Origin: Granulicella mallensis
GTDB taxonomy: Bacteria > Acidobacteriota > Terriglobia > Terriglobales > Acidobacteriaceae
NCBI RefSeq assembly: GCF_014203225.1
Contig: NZ_JACHIO010000005.1
Span: 310,001 to 374,000, forward strand
Length of the DNA: 64,000 nt
Direction: 5' to 3'
Shown: positions 50,138 to 58,837 of the stretch, one piece after another
How the letters are laid out: every line of letters starts with the position of its first letter
Position numbering within the stretch: position 1 is the first letter of the stretch
Notes under the pieces: model-generated
What the model saw: the letters and a program-made list of their open reading frames with translations, nothing else
The model's database searches: none
What the model was told of the DNA's origin: nothing
Position numbers and translations under genes: made by a program

Positions 50138-53029
50138 CTAAAAGGTAAACGACGTCCCAAAGCTAATGAGGCGGTTCGCCGCCGTACTGGCCGTCGTATT
50201 GCCCTGGAACGGGTTGTTGAGCGAGATCGACTGGCCGAAGAACGGGGAGCCCAGTACGCCGACCGGAACCCCGGGGTTGACGTGGTTCAGCACGTTGTCC
50301 GCTTCGAAGTTGAAGGTCAGGTCATAGCGTGGATCGGGCTTGGGGGCCGGAGTCTTCGGGGCAGGCGTGCCGGGTGCAAGCGGTTCCGGGGCCGGTCGCG
50401 GACCGAACTTCACATGTTTCGACAGACCCAGCTCCCAGTACACAAAGCTCGGCGAGTTGCCGTAGTTGATCGGGATGATGGTCTGCGTGGGCAGGGGAGA
50501 CGTATCGAAGTTGCCGAAACGAGTCCTGACGACGGAGGGGCGGGTAAGATCGGTCGCAAAGGCGGGCCGGTCGTTGAACTGCGTATCGCCGTTCAGGTCG
50601 GTTCCGGTGGTGATGTTGAACGGAACGCCGCCCTGCCAGGAGAAGAACGTATAGCTGCTGATGCCGAGGGGTAGATCCAGCGAGGCAAAGCTGAAGAGAC
50701 GATGCCGCGAGGTGGCGGTGCGTCCGAAGTCAACGCTGGGATCGTATTGGTTGGAGGCGAAGCTGGTGGCGCCGGAGGCATCGGACTTTTTGGCCGGTAT
50801 GACGTAAGCCGCGAAGAGGTTAATGCGCTTGGTGGCCTGATAGTGGCCGTTGATAAAGAAGACATTGCTCTTCGTTATGCCGGTAGAGGCAAATTGGTAG
50901 ACGTTCTGCTGGGTACCGAGCGGGCGAACGCCGCTGGTGGGGTCGCCATAAATATAGGTACCCGGCAGAGGCGCGTTGATGTTGCGTGTGAGCCACTGGC
51001 GATCGCCTCGGTTATAGAGATAGTTCGCGCTGATATTACCCTTTTTGCCGAGGGCGCGCTCAGCGGTGAATCCGCTGGTGATGGTGTACTCCGAGCGCAG
51101 GTTGGGATCGACCTGGTAGATCGTCGGAGGGCTTGAGATGAGGGACGACAGCGAAGGCTTGGTCAGGGGATAGAGGTCCGAGCTCGGATTATTGAGGGTG
51201 TAGGACAGCTGTGCCACACCGTTCTCGCGAATCGTGGTGAGCAGGTTCGTCGCCTTGAACCGGTCATAGAACAGGCCGGTACCGGTGCGCAGCACGACAA
51301 ACGGCTGCCTCTTGTCGGTCTGGCCAACGGCCCAGGCGAGCCCTATGCGGGGCGCGGGATCTACGTGGTCCGGGATGGCCGATTGGGTCTCGAAGCGGAA
51401 CCCGAGATCGACCGTAAAGTCCTTGCGCGGCTTCCATTCGTCCTCGGCATAGAGGGAGAGGTCTCCTGTCGAGACGGAGGCGTTGGTTTGCCCGCCGGTG
51501 ATGGTTAGCTGCGTGGCTCCTCCGCAGATGGGGCTTGTGCTGGTCGTCGTCTGCTGGCAGGTCGCTCGAATGGTCTGATCGCTGGCACCGTTCTGCAAGC
51601 CGGCCTCTGTGATCTGGTAGGCCGTGATGTTCGGAAAGATGTACTGGCCGTTGTAGTTGGCCGTGGCAAGGTTTGCCTCGCGGTATAGGCGATAGCGTCC
51701 TCCCATGCGGAAGAAGTGCGTCTTGTGTTCGAGGGAGAAGTACTCCTGGAACTCGTAGGCGTCCTGGTTATCGTGCAACTGCTGGGTGGGACTGCCGCCG
51801 CCGTTGAAGGCGCCCTGCACGACGATGGTGGGTGAGGTGTCGGTAGGGTTCTGCTGCAGGCGTGTGCGGATGTACTGGAAGTGCATCTCGTTGGTCATCT
51901 TGGTGCCGATGACCTGGGTGTTGCTGAGCTGCAGGGTCTGGGTTGTCGTCGAGCTGTTGTAGCCCTCGGACGGCAGGACGAGCTGGCCGATGCCGCTGTT
52001 GGTCAGCGAGGCCCGGTTGAACTGGTAGTGTCCGGTGAAGGTGTTGTTGGTGCTCCACTGGCGATCGAGCTTGGCACTGAAGTAGCCGGTCGTCTGCGGG
52101 TTGGTGACGGTCTCCGTAATCGCGACAGGCTGCAGGTTCGCATCGAGCGTGGTGGCATTGACGATCGAATTGTTCAGCTGGTCGTTGTAGGAGCCGTCGG
52201 TAAAGAAGGAGGTATTTTTGCCGATCGGGCCGCTTACATTGCCATAGAAATGAACCGAGTGATACGGCGGCTGCGGGCCTGTGCCGCTATAAGGATTGCG
52301 GGCGTTGAAGACGTCGTCGTTGCCGTAGGTGTTGAGCTCGCCGTGGAACTTATTGCTGCCCGGCTTGGTGAAGATCTCGATGCGGCCGAAGCCCAGCTCG
52401 CTGTACTCCGCGGAGAAGGGGTTCTGGTTGATGCGGATCTCGCGGATGGAGTTCTTGGGCGGGAACTGGCCTCCGCTGAAGCCATCGACGTAGACCTGCG
52501 GAGGCTGCTGGGGATCGCCGCCGCCGGCGAGCGCAAGGACCTCCTGCTGAAAGGTTCCGTCGTCGGTGGAGAGGGACTTAATGTCGTCAGCCTTGAGCAC
52601 AGTCGCGCTCTTGTTGTCCGCTCCGGAGGTGCTGGAGGAGTTGTCGGCAGCCACATCCACCTGCTCGGTCTGGGTAGCGATGACCAGCGAGGCAGGCAGG
52701 TTGGTGACGGAGCCTTGGCCAATGATCTTTGCGGTGCCGACATAAGGATCGAAGCCGGCGGACACGATGATGACTTCATAGAAACCGGCGGGCAGGCTCA
52801 GGTTGAAGCGGCCAGTGCTGTCGGTCGTGATATTGCGCTCGATTCCGTGACCCTCTACATGCACGGTAGCGGCCGCCACCGTGGCTCCGGAGGGATCTAC
52901 GACGACGCCTGTGAGTACACCATCTTTTGTGGAGCTTGCTGCGGGGCCTTGTGCACGGCAGGTTAGCGAACCCATGAATCCAATCAAACTCAGCAAGAAA
53001 ACACAGTACGACCGCCAGAGGTTCGGCAT
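50138..53029 (-). CDS. Oar-like TonB-dependent receptor with carboxypeptidase-regulatory domain
   Basis: The 963-residue outer-membrane beta-barrel belongs to the large acidobacterial Oar-like group. After a signal peptide (residues 1-27) comes a CarboxypepD_reg-like domain (about 35-115: GVLTGVVVDPSGATVAAATVHV), a plug (about 130-230: YVDGFSGGQFPPKNSIREIRINQNPFSAEYSELG, GRIEIFTKPGSNKFHG) and a long barrel ending in the aromatic NRLISFGTSFTF. A Pro-rich loop (PAPEPLAPGTPAPKTPAPKPDP) is near the end. ATG 53029 has AGGTGG upstream. It is divergent from two TonB_C-domain genes. The substrate is unknown; these receptors often take up glycans or peptides. Confidence 0.92.
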   Translation of the reverse strand: MPNLWRSYCVFLLSLIGFMGSLTCRAQGPAASSTKDGVLTGVVVDPSGATVAAATVHVEGHGIERNITTDSTGRFNLSLPAGFYEVIIVSAGFDPYVGTAKIIGQGSVTNLPASLVIATQTEQVDVAADNSSSTSGADNKSATVLKADDIKSLSTDDGTFQQEVLALAGGGDPQQPPQVYVDGFSGGQFPPKNSIREIRINQNPFSAEYSELGFGRIEIFTKPGSNKFHGELNTYGNDDVFNARNPYSGTGPQPPYHSVHFYGNVSGPIGKNTSFFTDGSYNDQLNNSIVNATTLDANLQPVAITETVTNPQTTGYFSAKLDRQWSTNNTFTGHYQFNRASLTNSGIGQLVLPSEGYNSSTTTQTLQLSNTQVIGTKMTNEMHFQYIRTRLQQNPTDTSPTIVVQGAFNGGGSPTQQLHDNQDAYEFQEYFSLEHKTHFFRMGGRYRLYREANLATANYNGQYIFPNITAYQITEAGLQNGASDQTIRATCQQTTTSTSPICGGATQLTITGGQTNASVSTGDLSLYAEDEWKPRKDFTVDLGFRFETQSAIPDHVDPAPRIGLAWAVGQTDKRQPFVVLRTGTGLFYDRFKATNLLTTIRENGVAQLSYTLNNPSSDLYPLTKPSLSSLISSPPTIYQVDPNLRSEYTITSGFTAERALGKKGNISANYLYNRGDRQWLTRNINAPLPGTYIYGDPTSGVRPLGTQQNVYQFASTGITKSNVFFINGHYQATKRINLFAAYVIPAKKSDASGATSFASNQYDPSVDFGRTATSRHRLFSFASLDLPLGISSYTFFSWQGGVPFNITTGTDLNGDTQFNDRPAFATDLTRPSVVRTRFGNFDTSPLPTQTIIPINYGNSPSFVYWELGLSKHVKFGPRPAPEPLAPGTPAPKTPAPKPDPRYDLTFNFEADNVLNHVNPGVPVGVLGSPFFGQSISLNNPFQGNTTASTAANRLISFGTSFTF

Positions 53030-53177
53030 CAAAACCACCTAAGAAAAATCACGTGTTGAGGGCCCGTGTCCCCCTTTAGACCGCGAGAAGGTGTGAACGT
53101 TATCGCCGCGAGAGAGTATTTTTCGCTTCTGCGAGTCGAGGCTTGTTCAGCCTAAGCCGGGAGGAATGCGTAGCCAT

Positions 53178-53205
53178 TAACAACGAATTGTTACTGGTAA
53201 TTACC
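53178..53205. promoter_or_regulatory. Two adjacent palindromes in the receptor/TonB_C divergent promoter
   Basis: TAACAA-CGAA-TTGTTA (53178-53193) and GGTAATTACC (53196-53205) are both perfect. They sit in the 198-bp gap between divergent starts (53029 and 53228), close to the TonB_C gene. They are candidate operators for shared control; the regulator is unknown. Confidence 0.45.
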
Positions 53206-53227
53206 CGAAATACGCGATGATAGTGCC

Positions 53228-54082
53228 GTGCCTATTTCTCGATTCACTCTTCGGCTTACGTTTGTACTTGTCGTTCTCTTGCCGGCCATGGGCTTTTTAA
53301 CCAATGTCGCGGTAGCACAAAATTCCGAAAAAGAAGTATCTGCCCGTCTGATCGGCAAGCCGCTTTATCTGCGGGGTTTCTGGGCTGAAGATAAGTTGAA
53401 GTTTGATGCTGCCGGCAAGCCGCTGCAAAGTTATTCCCTTGTCTCCTTCACCGAAGCGGGCTTCAATGCGTTCCGGGTAAAGATCCACGGCGACCATATG
53501 ACGATTGAGGGACAGCGCGTTGGACTCACCTTCGACAAATCGGGGAAATATAAGCGGCAGGGTCTGACCCTGGGGAATGGCGATAACGGCACACCGGAGC
53601 TGATTACCCTGGAGGTCGAGGGCAGCGGTACTCGGGACTTCAGCAAGGCATTGGATGCGATCTTTGCCGGATCTCTCGAAGAGCTGGCGCCCACATTGCC
53701 GTTCTATTGGCAAACATATGCCAAAGGTCATCTTGTCGGGCAGCCGGCAGCGGGTGTTGCAGAACATCCGGATGCGCAGAACAAGACACCTGGGACGTTA
53801 AACGCAGGTGGCAAGGTGACACCACCTAAAATAGTGAATGCCCCCACGCCAGAGTTCAGTGTTGCGGCACGACGGATGAATTATTCCGCCAAGGTAGAGG
53901 TTCATTTCTGGATAGAGACAGATGGATCATGCAGTCACGTGAGCATATCCAAACCCGCTGGACTAGGTCTGGATGAGCAAGCCCTTGCCGCAGTTGCGCA
54001 GTACAGGTTTATTCCGGCGCAACGGAATGGCAAGCCTATCAGGGTAGACGTCTACGTCGAGGTGAACTTCCAGCGCTCTTGA
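53228..54082 (+). CDS. Secreted TonB_C-domain protein, copy 1
   Basis: The 284-residue protein has a signal peptide (RFTLRLTFVLVVLLPAMGFLTNVAVAQ) rather than the usual uncleaved anchor, an unknown domain at about 35-165 (LIGKPLYLRGFWAEDKLKFDAAG), and a C-terminal TonB_C fold at about 195-284 (KVEVHFWIETDGSCSHVSI, LGLDEQALAAVAQYRFIPAQRNGKPI). It lacks the Pro-rich spacer of true TonB. The start is GTG 53228, without a clear ribosome site. A near paralogue follows after 12 bases. Both face the Oar-like receptor. Confidence 0.78.
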   Translation: MPISRFTLRLTFVLVVLLPAMGFLTNVAVAQNSEKEVSARLIGKPLYLRGFWAEDKLKFDAAGKPLQSYSLVSFTEAGFNAFRVKIHGDHMTIEGQRVGLTFDKSGKYKRQGLTLGNGDNGTPELITLEVEGSGTRDFSKALDAIFAGSLEELAPTLPFYWQTYAKGHLVGQPAAGVAEHPDAQNKTPGTLNAGGKVTPPKIVNAPTPEFSVAARRMNYSAKVEVHFWIETDGSCSHVSISKPAGLGLDEQALAAVAQYRFIPAQRNGKPIRVDVYVEVNFQRS

Positions 54083-54094
54083 GGGATGTAGATC

Positions 54095-54964
54095 ATGTTC
54101 CAAATCCAACGTAGCGCGCTGATTCTGACATCATCTTTGATGGGAGTTCTACAGCCAGCCTTTGCTCAACAGACGGTGGTGAAGCCGGAGAGCGGACCCG
54201 TGCCGATCGTACAGCACGATCCGGTCGTCGATGCGGCTGCTCTCAAGATTGGCCGTGCACTGTTCCTGCGCTGCTTCTGCGCGGACAACAATCTCAGCTT
54301 CGATCTTGAGGGAAGACCGCAGGGCACCGCAAAAACTACCGACTGGACGTTGTCCGGCATCAACGTGCAGAAGGTCGTGCGCGAGGGGCCGGGCGCGATT
54401 GAGTTGGAAGGTGTGCGGGTTGCTATTCGTTATGCGACAGACCGGCATGAGTTCGACCGGCATCCTCAGAACGAGGAAAAGATGCGTCTCACGCTTGCCG
54501 ACAAAGGCGATGCCGCGGCTTTTGAACGAGAGTTGCAGGCGGTGTTCTCGACGGGCATCGATCGGCCCCTGCAGCGCTCCATGCCCGAGTACTGGCAGCA
54601 CTGCTTTGATCCATCGATGGCGTGGCCGCAGGACTCGCTGACTGGGGCGCAGGTTGTTACCTTCGCGGCTGTGCCGTCCGCAGGCAGCTCGCAGGCTGTG
54701 GTTACGCATCGTGCGGAGGCTGGTTATACGCTTCCGGCTTCGCACGATCACGTTACCGGAACCGTCCACATGCGCCTGGTGGTCGACACGGAAGGAACAG
54801 CGAGGCATATTGCGATCGTTCAGCCGTTGGGCTACGGGCTGGATGCACGTGCAGTTGAGGCTGCGGCGAAGTATCGCTTTACTCCGGCGATGCTCGATGG
54901 CAAGCCTGTGGCGTCGAATGTGCTGATGAATCAGGATTTCCTGGTGGTGCAGACACCGCAGTAG
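54095..54964 (+). CDS. Secreted TonB_C-domain protein, copy 2
   Basis: The 289-residue paralogue of the preceding protein has a signal peptide (ALILTSSLMGVLQPAFAQQ), the same N-terminal domain (LKIGRALFLRCFCADNNLSFDLEGRP, with an extra FCAD in place of FWAED) and the TonB_C end (TGTVHMRLVVDTEGTARHIAIV, LDARAVEAAAKYRFTPAMLDGKPV). ATG 54095 has GAGGG upstream, 12 bases after the first gene, so the two are one transcript. A periplasmic function is probable; energy transduction is doubtful without a membrane anchor. It is convergent with the next gene. Confidence 0.78.
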   Translation: MFQIQRSALILTSSLMGVLQPAFAQQTVVKPESGPVPIVQHDPVVDAAALKIGRALFLRCFCADNNLSFDLEGRPQGTAKTTDWTLSGINVQKVVREGPGAIELEGVRVAIRYATDRHEFDRHPQNEEKMRLTLADKGDAAAFERELQAVFSTGIDRPLQRSMPEYWQHCFDPSMAWPQDSLTGAQVVTFAAVPSAGSSQAVVTHRAEAGYTLPASHDHVTGTVHMRLVVDTEGTARHIAIVQPLGYGLDARAVEAAAKYRFTPAMLDGKPVASNVLMNQDFLVVQTPQ

Positions 54965-54989
54965 GAAGTGGTGTCTCCCTGCGGGAAGG

Positions 54990-56531
54990 TCAGCGCTGGA
55001 TGCGATCGAATCTCAGGATGGAGATGGGAGCGGATCGGACCTGGATCGTTCCTACAGGTTGCGTGTGCCAGTCGGCATCGCTCAAATAGGCCTGCCTGAA
55101 AGGGCGTTTCAGGGGGAAATCAAGATAAAGGAAGCTGTTGTGTTCGCCGGCGAAGCGAGTGACATCCTCCATGCGCCCGGCCCAGTATCCCTGGTGCTGG
55201 ATGGTTCCCATCATGCCGAGGGGCATATTGGGACGATGGAGCAGATCAGATTCGAGATTCGACAGAAAGTAGACATGCAGACCCGGCTGGTTGGGATAGA
55301 AGTTTAATTGGAAGAAGGCCTCCTCATCCGGAGAGACGAGTGGAAGACCATCGGCCACCTGCGCAAGCGTCTGCGTGTCTATCATCGGCCTCGATGGCTG
55401 ATGTAAAACCTCCCTCACATGTAAAGCCAGGATCAAAGCTGCAAGCAGCAGGAGACTGCTACGGAGCAAAGCAGGGTGGTTGCGGAACGGTGTCTTTTTT
55501 GAAGCGATCCAGAGAACGAGGGTGCTGAAAGTGGCAGTCCCCAGCAGAAAGGGATACATGTAACGCCTGGCGAACATGGGCTGTGCGAGATGGGAGGCCA
55601 GGTAAAACGCTACGGGAGAGAGGAAGAAGCAAAGGCTGACTCGCAGCAGGAGCGGCTGTGGAGCATCGGAGAGCAGCCAGCTTGAACGGTGAAGGCTGGC
55701 CTTGCGCAGAATCAGCCGGAGGCAAACAAGAAGAACAAGGAACAACAGTCCATCGACTTTGAGATTGGGGGAGAGGTGGTAGTAGATGAGGAGATCCGCC
55801 AGTCGCGGCATGTCGAGCGAGGCCTGATTGCCAGCGCCGTAATAAATAGCCGAGCGAAAGAACAAAAGCATCGGCCATGCGCAGACAATCCCCGCAGCGG
55901 CAGCCAGAGTGTTTTTTGAACGTTTGCCGGCGAGAATGGCGATGAGAATGGCGCCGCTGTATACCGCTCCCATGAGATGGCTGCCGATGAGCGCAGCGTG
56001 GGCGCACAGACAGATCAAGAAGATTTTGAGTGGCCTCATCGGCCGCGAGATCGTGCTGAGCGTCGCATAGGTAGCGACGACTGTCATCAGGATGTAGAAG
56101 CCGTAGAAGCGAACTTCGGCGACTCGTATGACAAACTCGTGAGTACACCAGAGCAGCGCTACAGCACAGAATGCTGTGAGAGGCGAGAAGCTGCGCGCGA
56201 GGAGCCTCCAGTAAAGGAGGCTCGCCAGCCAGAGAGAGACGGCAGAGAAGAGCCGAATGGTAAGGACGTGGGGCCCCGTGAGCTTCATCAGGAGCCAGCC
56301 CACGATGTAGTAGAGAATGCCTCCGCTATCGGCACCGTGGTTCCAACCGGAGATCACGTGGAAAAGCGATGGATCGGAGAGAAGGTTCCAGGCAAAGAAC
56401 TCGTCAAGCCACATGATGTTGTGCGATGAAAGATAACAGCCCAACAGAATGAAATAGATCAGCGAGAAGACGCCTGTGAACAACATGACTCGCGGCAGAG
56501 GGAAAGACGTTTGCTGGGGGGAGCGTGTCAT
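54990..56531 (-). CDS. Polytopic membrane glycosyltransferase-like protein
   Basis: The 513-residue protein has about ten hydrophobic segments. The first loop carries NIMWLDEFFAWNLLSD, an acidic loop between TM1 and TM2 of the kind that forms the active site of GT-C (ArnT/PMT-type) enzymes, then TIRLFSAVSLWLASLLYWRLL. No soluble catalytic domain is present. Such enzymes move a lipid-linked sugar to a periplasmic acceptor. The C-terminal 100 residues are soluble. ATG 56531. The unrelated but similar GT-C-like protein at 56706 is upstream on the same strand. Confidence 0.7.
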   Translation of the reverse strand: MTRSPQQTSFPLPRVMLFTGVFSLIYFILLGCYLSSHNIMWLDEFFAWNLLSDPSLFHVISGWNHGADSGGILYYIVGWLLMKLTGPHVLTIRLFSAVSLWLASLLYWRLLARSFSPLTAFCAVALLWCTHEFVIRVAEVRFYGFYILMTVVATYATLSTISRPMRPLKIFLICLCAHAALIGSHLMGAVYSGAILIAILAGKRSKNTLAAAAGIVCAWPMLLFFRSAIYYGAGNQASLDMPRLADLLIYYHLSPNLKVDGLLFLVLLVCLRLILRKASLHRSSWLLSDAPQPLLLRVSLCFFLSPVAFYLASHLAQPMFARRYMYPFLLGTATFSTLVLWIASKKTPFRNHPALLRSSLLLLAALILALHVREVLHQPSRPMIDTQTLAQVADGLPLVSPDEEAFFQLNFYPNQPGLHVYFLSNLESDLLHRPNMPLGMMGTIQHQGYWAGRMEDVTRFAGEHNSFLYLDFPLKRPFRQAYLSDADWHTQPVGTIQVRSAPISILRFDRIQR

Positions 56532-56705
56532 AGGGCTTTCCTGACTGCGGAAATAGGGTGCGTCATCCTGTCATGTCCATGGAGCAGCGGAGAGCAAACC
56601 GTAGGGTTGAAAGATGGGTTGGATGTTGTATCGTTTTGCTTCCGTATTCTATCGCGGGTTCAGCAGATTCTCTCTTCTGCAACTTTTCGGAGAGGCGTTT
56701 TCCGA

Positions 56706-58379
56706 TCAATGTTTCAGTTGATTGGTACTGGGTTGCTGTCCCATCTTCGTGATGAGTGGTTTCGGGGTGTGGCGCTTGTGCGCTCGCGTTGTTGTTGTCT
56801 GTTCTGCAGGGTCAAGGCGGTAGAGGATCAGCAGGTTGCGGTCGGGGTCGTCCATCGACGGAAACGCCGCGACGCGTTCGATGCGGTAGAGCGGAGTGAG
56901 CGCATCCATCTTGTCGTCGTCGAGTTCGTTCCACGCGGCGTACCAGCCTGGGCGATACTGCTTCACGCGCTGATCGAGATCGAGCGTTCCGAAGTCGTCG
57001 TCGATAGAGGGAAGACCGGTCATCAACGTCAGGTCGGAACCGGAGATCGACAGCACGAGATGAGAATGGGTTTTGTCCGCGAGGACGATGTCCTTGATGC
57101 CGTTGACCGCAGCCTCGAAGGTGTACTCCGGATGCCGGATGAAGTGAAGCTGCAGAAGGGCATCGGGAATCACGATGCTCAGAACGGCCAGCGCTGCGAG
57201 CAGAGAGGCGACCAGCTTTGCGCGAGGCGTGTGGTTCTGGCGGAAGCAGTCGATGCCCAGCGCTACCAGCACCGTAATCGGCGCGGCGATGACGAGGTAG
57301 TACCGCGGTTGCAGATTGTTGTGATACACGAGGAAGGCGAAGTATCCGCCGACCCAGAGCAGCAGCGAGGGCACCAGAGGATTGCGGAAGAGCCTCGGAC
57401 GCCAGAAGAGAGCCAGCGCCAGCACGACGAAGAACAGGGGATAGATCACATGGCCCATCCACCCGCCGTCAGTGATGGTGTTCAGGATGACGGTGGGGAA
57501 CGGTTCAAGTTCGATGCCGGTGTACGCGTTAGCGGAGAAGAGATACTTGTAGTCCGCCAGATAGTGCGGGCGCACGATCAGCAGGATGTAAGCGAGCCAG
57601 AGGCCTATCGCCATCAGCGCGGGGAGAATGGCGAAGTGAAGCGCGGTGCGGAGGCGATATCCGGCTCGTGCCCAGATCATGTAGGCGATGGCTGGAACAA
57701 GAAAGACGGCGGTGGTCTTGGTGAGGACCATCGCAGGGAGTAAGAGTCCGAGCGCAAGGGCGGGAAGCAACGCCTTGATCGGCCCTCGCCGGAAGCTGAA
57801 GGGCTGCATATGCGAAGCCGCCAACAGCGCAAGGGCGGTGAGCGCGATCAGCAGCGGCTCCAGGATGGCCATTCGCTCAAAGACGTAGAAATAAGGGCTG
57901 GCGCAGAGAAACAGGATTGCGATGGGAGCGGCCAGAGCAGGACCGGAGCTGTGTGTCTTGGCCCTGGTATGGCGGCTGATGAGCCGGTAAAACGTGAACA
58001 GTGTAAGCGCGAAGACGCAAAGCGTAAGCGACCGCGCGGCGCCGACGGAGACTCCCGTGAAACGAAAGACGATCCATTCGATAGCCGGCCATACCGGCAG
58101 TGCGACCGCGGGATTGAAGTCGCCTTCCCAGTACCAGTGGCCGGTCAGGTAGTGCCGAATGGCTGCGTCGCCGTACCAGCCTTCGTCGGTGTACTTTGCC
58201 CAGTCCATCCAGGGAGAGTTGTTGGGGAAGTCGGCGTTGAGGTGCAGAAAGTGCAGAGCGAAGAAGACTGCGGAGACGCCCAGGAGAGCGTAGACGATGA
58301 GCTGCGCGGGGGCACGGCGCGCCGGGGTCAGCTCCGAGACGGGTGCAGCGGCCGGGTTGGTGGGTTCAGAGGACAGCAT
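56706..58379 (-). CDS. ArnT-like GT-C glycosyltransferase (family 39-like)
   Basis: The 557-residue polytopic protein has TM1 (LIVYALLGVSAVFFALHFL), then an acidic loop SPWMDWAKYTDEGWYGDAA with the DE pair usual for family 39/83 transferases, and LSGVSVGAARSLTLCVFALTLF-type TM pairs. A large C-terminal soluble part (about 420-557) follows the last TM. It likely glycosylates an envelope lipid or protein from a polyprenyl-phosphate sugar. Together with 54990, 60509 and 62960 it suggests a surface-polysaccharide neighbourhood. The C-terminus is Thr/Lys/His-rich and probably disordered. Confidence 0.78.
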   Translation of the reverse strand: MLSSEPTNPAAAPVSELTPARRAPAQLIVYALLGVSAVFFALHFLHLNADFPNNSPWMDWAKYTDEGWYGDAAIRHYLTGHWYWEGDFNPAVALPVWPAIEWIVFRFTGVSVGAARSLTLCVFALTLFTFYRLISRHTRAKTHSSGPALAAPIAILFLCASPYFYVFERMAILEPLLIALTALALLAASHMQPFSFRRGPIKALLPALALGLLLPAMVLTKTTAVFLVPAIAYMIWARAGYRLRTALHFAILPALMAIGLWLAYILLIVRPHYLADYKYLFSANAYTGIELEPFPTVILNTITDGGWMGHVIYPLFFVVLALALFWRPRLFRNPLVPSLLLWVGGYFAFLVYHNNLQPRYYLVIAAPITVLVALGIDCFRQNHTPRAKLVASLLAALAVLSIVIPDALLQLHFIRHPEYTFEAAVNGIKDIVLADKTHSHLVLSISGSDLTLMTGLPSIDDDFGTLDLDQRVKQYRPGWYAAWNELDDDKMDALTPLYRIERVAAFPSMDDPDRNLLILYRLDPAEQTTTTRAHKRHTPKPLITKMGQQPSTNQLKH

Positions 58380-58444
58380 TCGATGAAAAGTGAGATGTCG
58401 TAAATACGTTTAAAGAAGCGCGGAGGTTCGTGCGCCTGGAGCGA

Positions 58445-58837
58445 AAGCAGTTTCCCTGTAGATGTAGAGCGTATCAAAAGCCTGGACACCGTTTTTCCGA
58501 AGAAAAACGGCAGCATGCTTCATCCAATTCTCAGCAACCACACTCTACGCCAACACCACCCGCAATTTCCTCGCCGCCATCCACTTCGCCGGTTCTCATA
58601 GGGCTAATTTGATGACACACCCTGGAGGTGTTGGGGTATTTCCTGAGCGTGCTGATGGCTTTCGTGAGCCACCTGCCCAACCGAGGAGCGGTTCGGGTAA
58701 CCGCGCTCCTCGGCTGGACGGGATGCTAGAGCAGTATTGCTGATACTATCCCCCGGAAGACGGAGAGGAGTGTCGTTTTTGTTGAGAAAAACGACCTTGA
58801 GATTCATGCCCTCGGGTATACCTTCAGCAATACTGCT
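58445..58837. repeat. Nested palindromes in the 458-bp gap 58380-58837
   Basis: Three hairpin sets and no gene: CCGTTTTT-CCGAAG-AAAAACGG near 58490-58510; CCGAGGAGCGGTT...AACCGCGCTCCTCGG at 58681-58713; and an outer perfect 14-bp pair AGCAGTATTGCTGA / TCAGCAATACTGCT (58730-58743, 58824-58837) enclosing GTCGTTTTT...AAAAACGAC. The last element ends exactly at the S10 peptidase stop and may be its terminator. Parts resemble the element at 17692. Confidence 0.75.
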
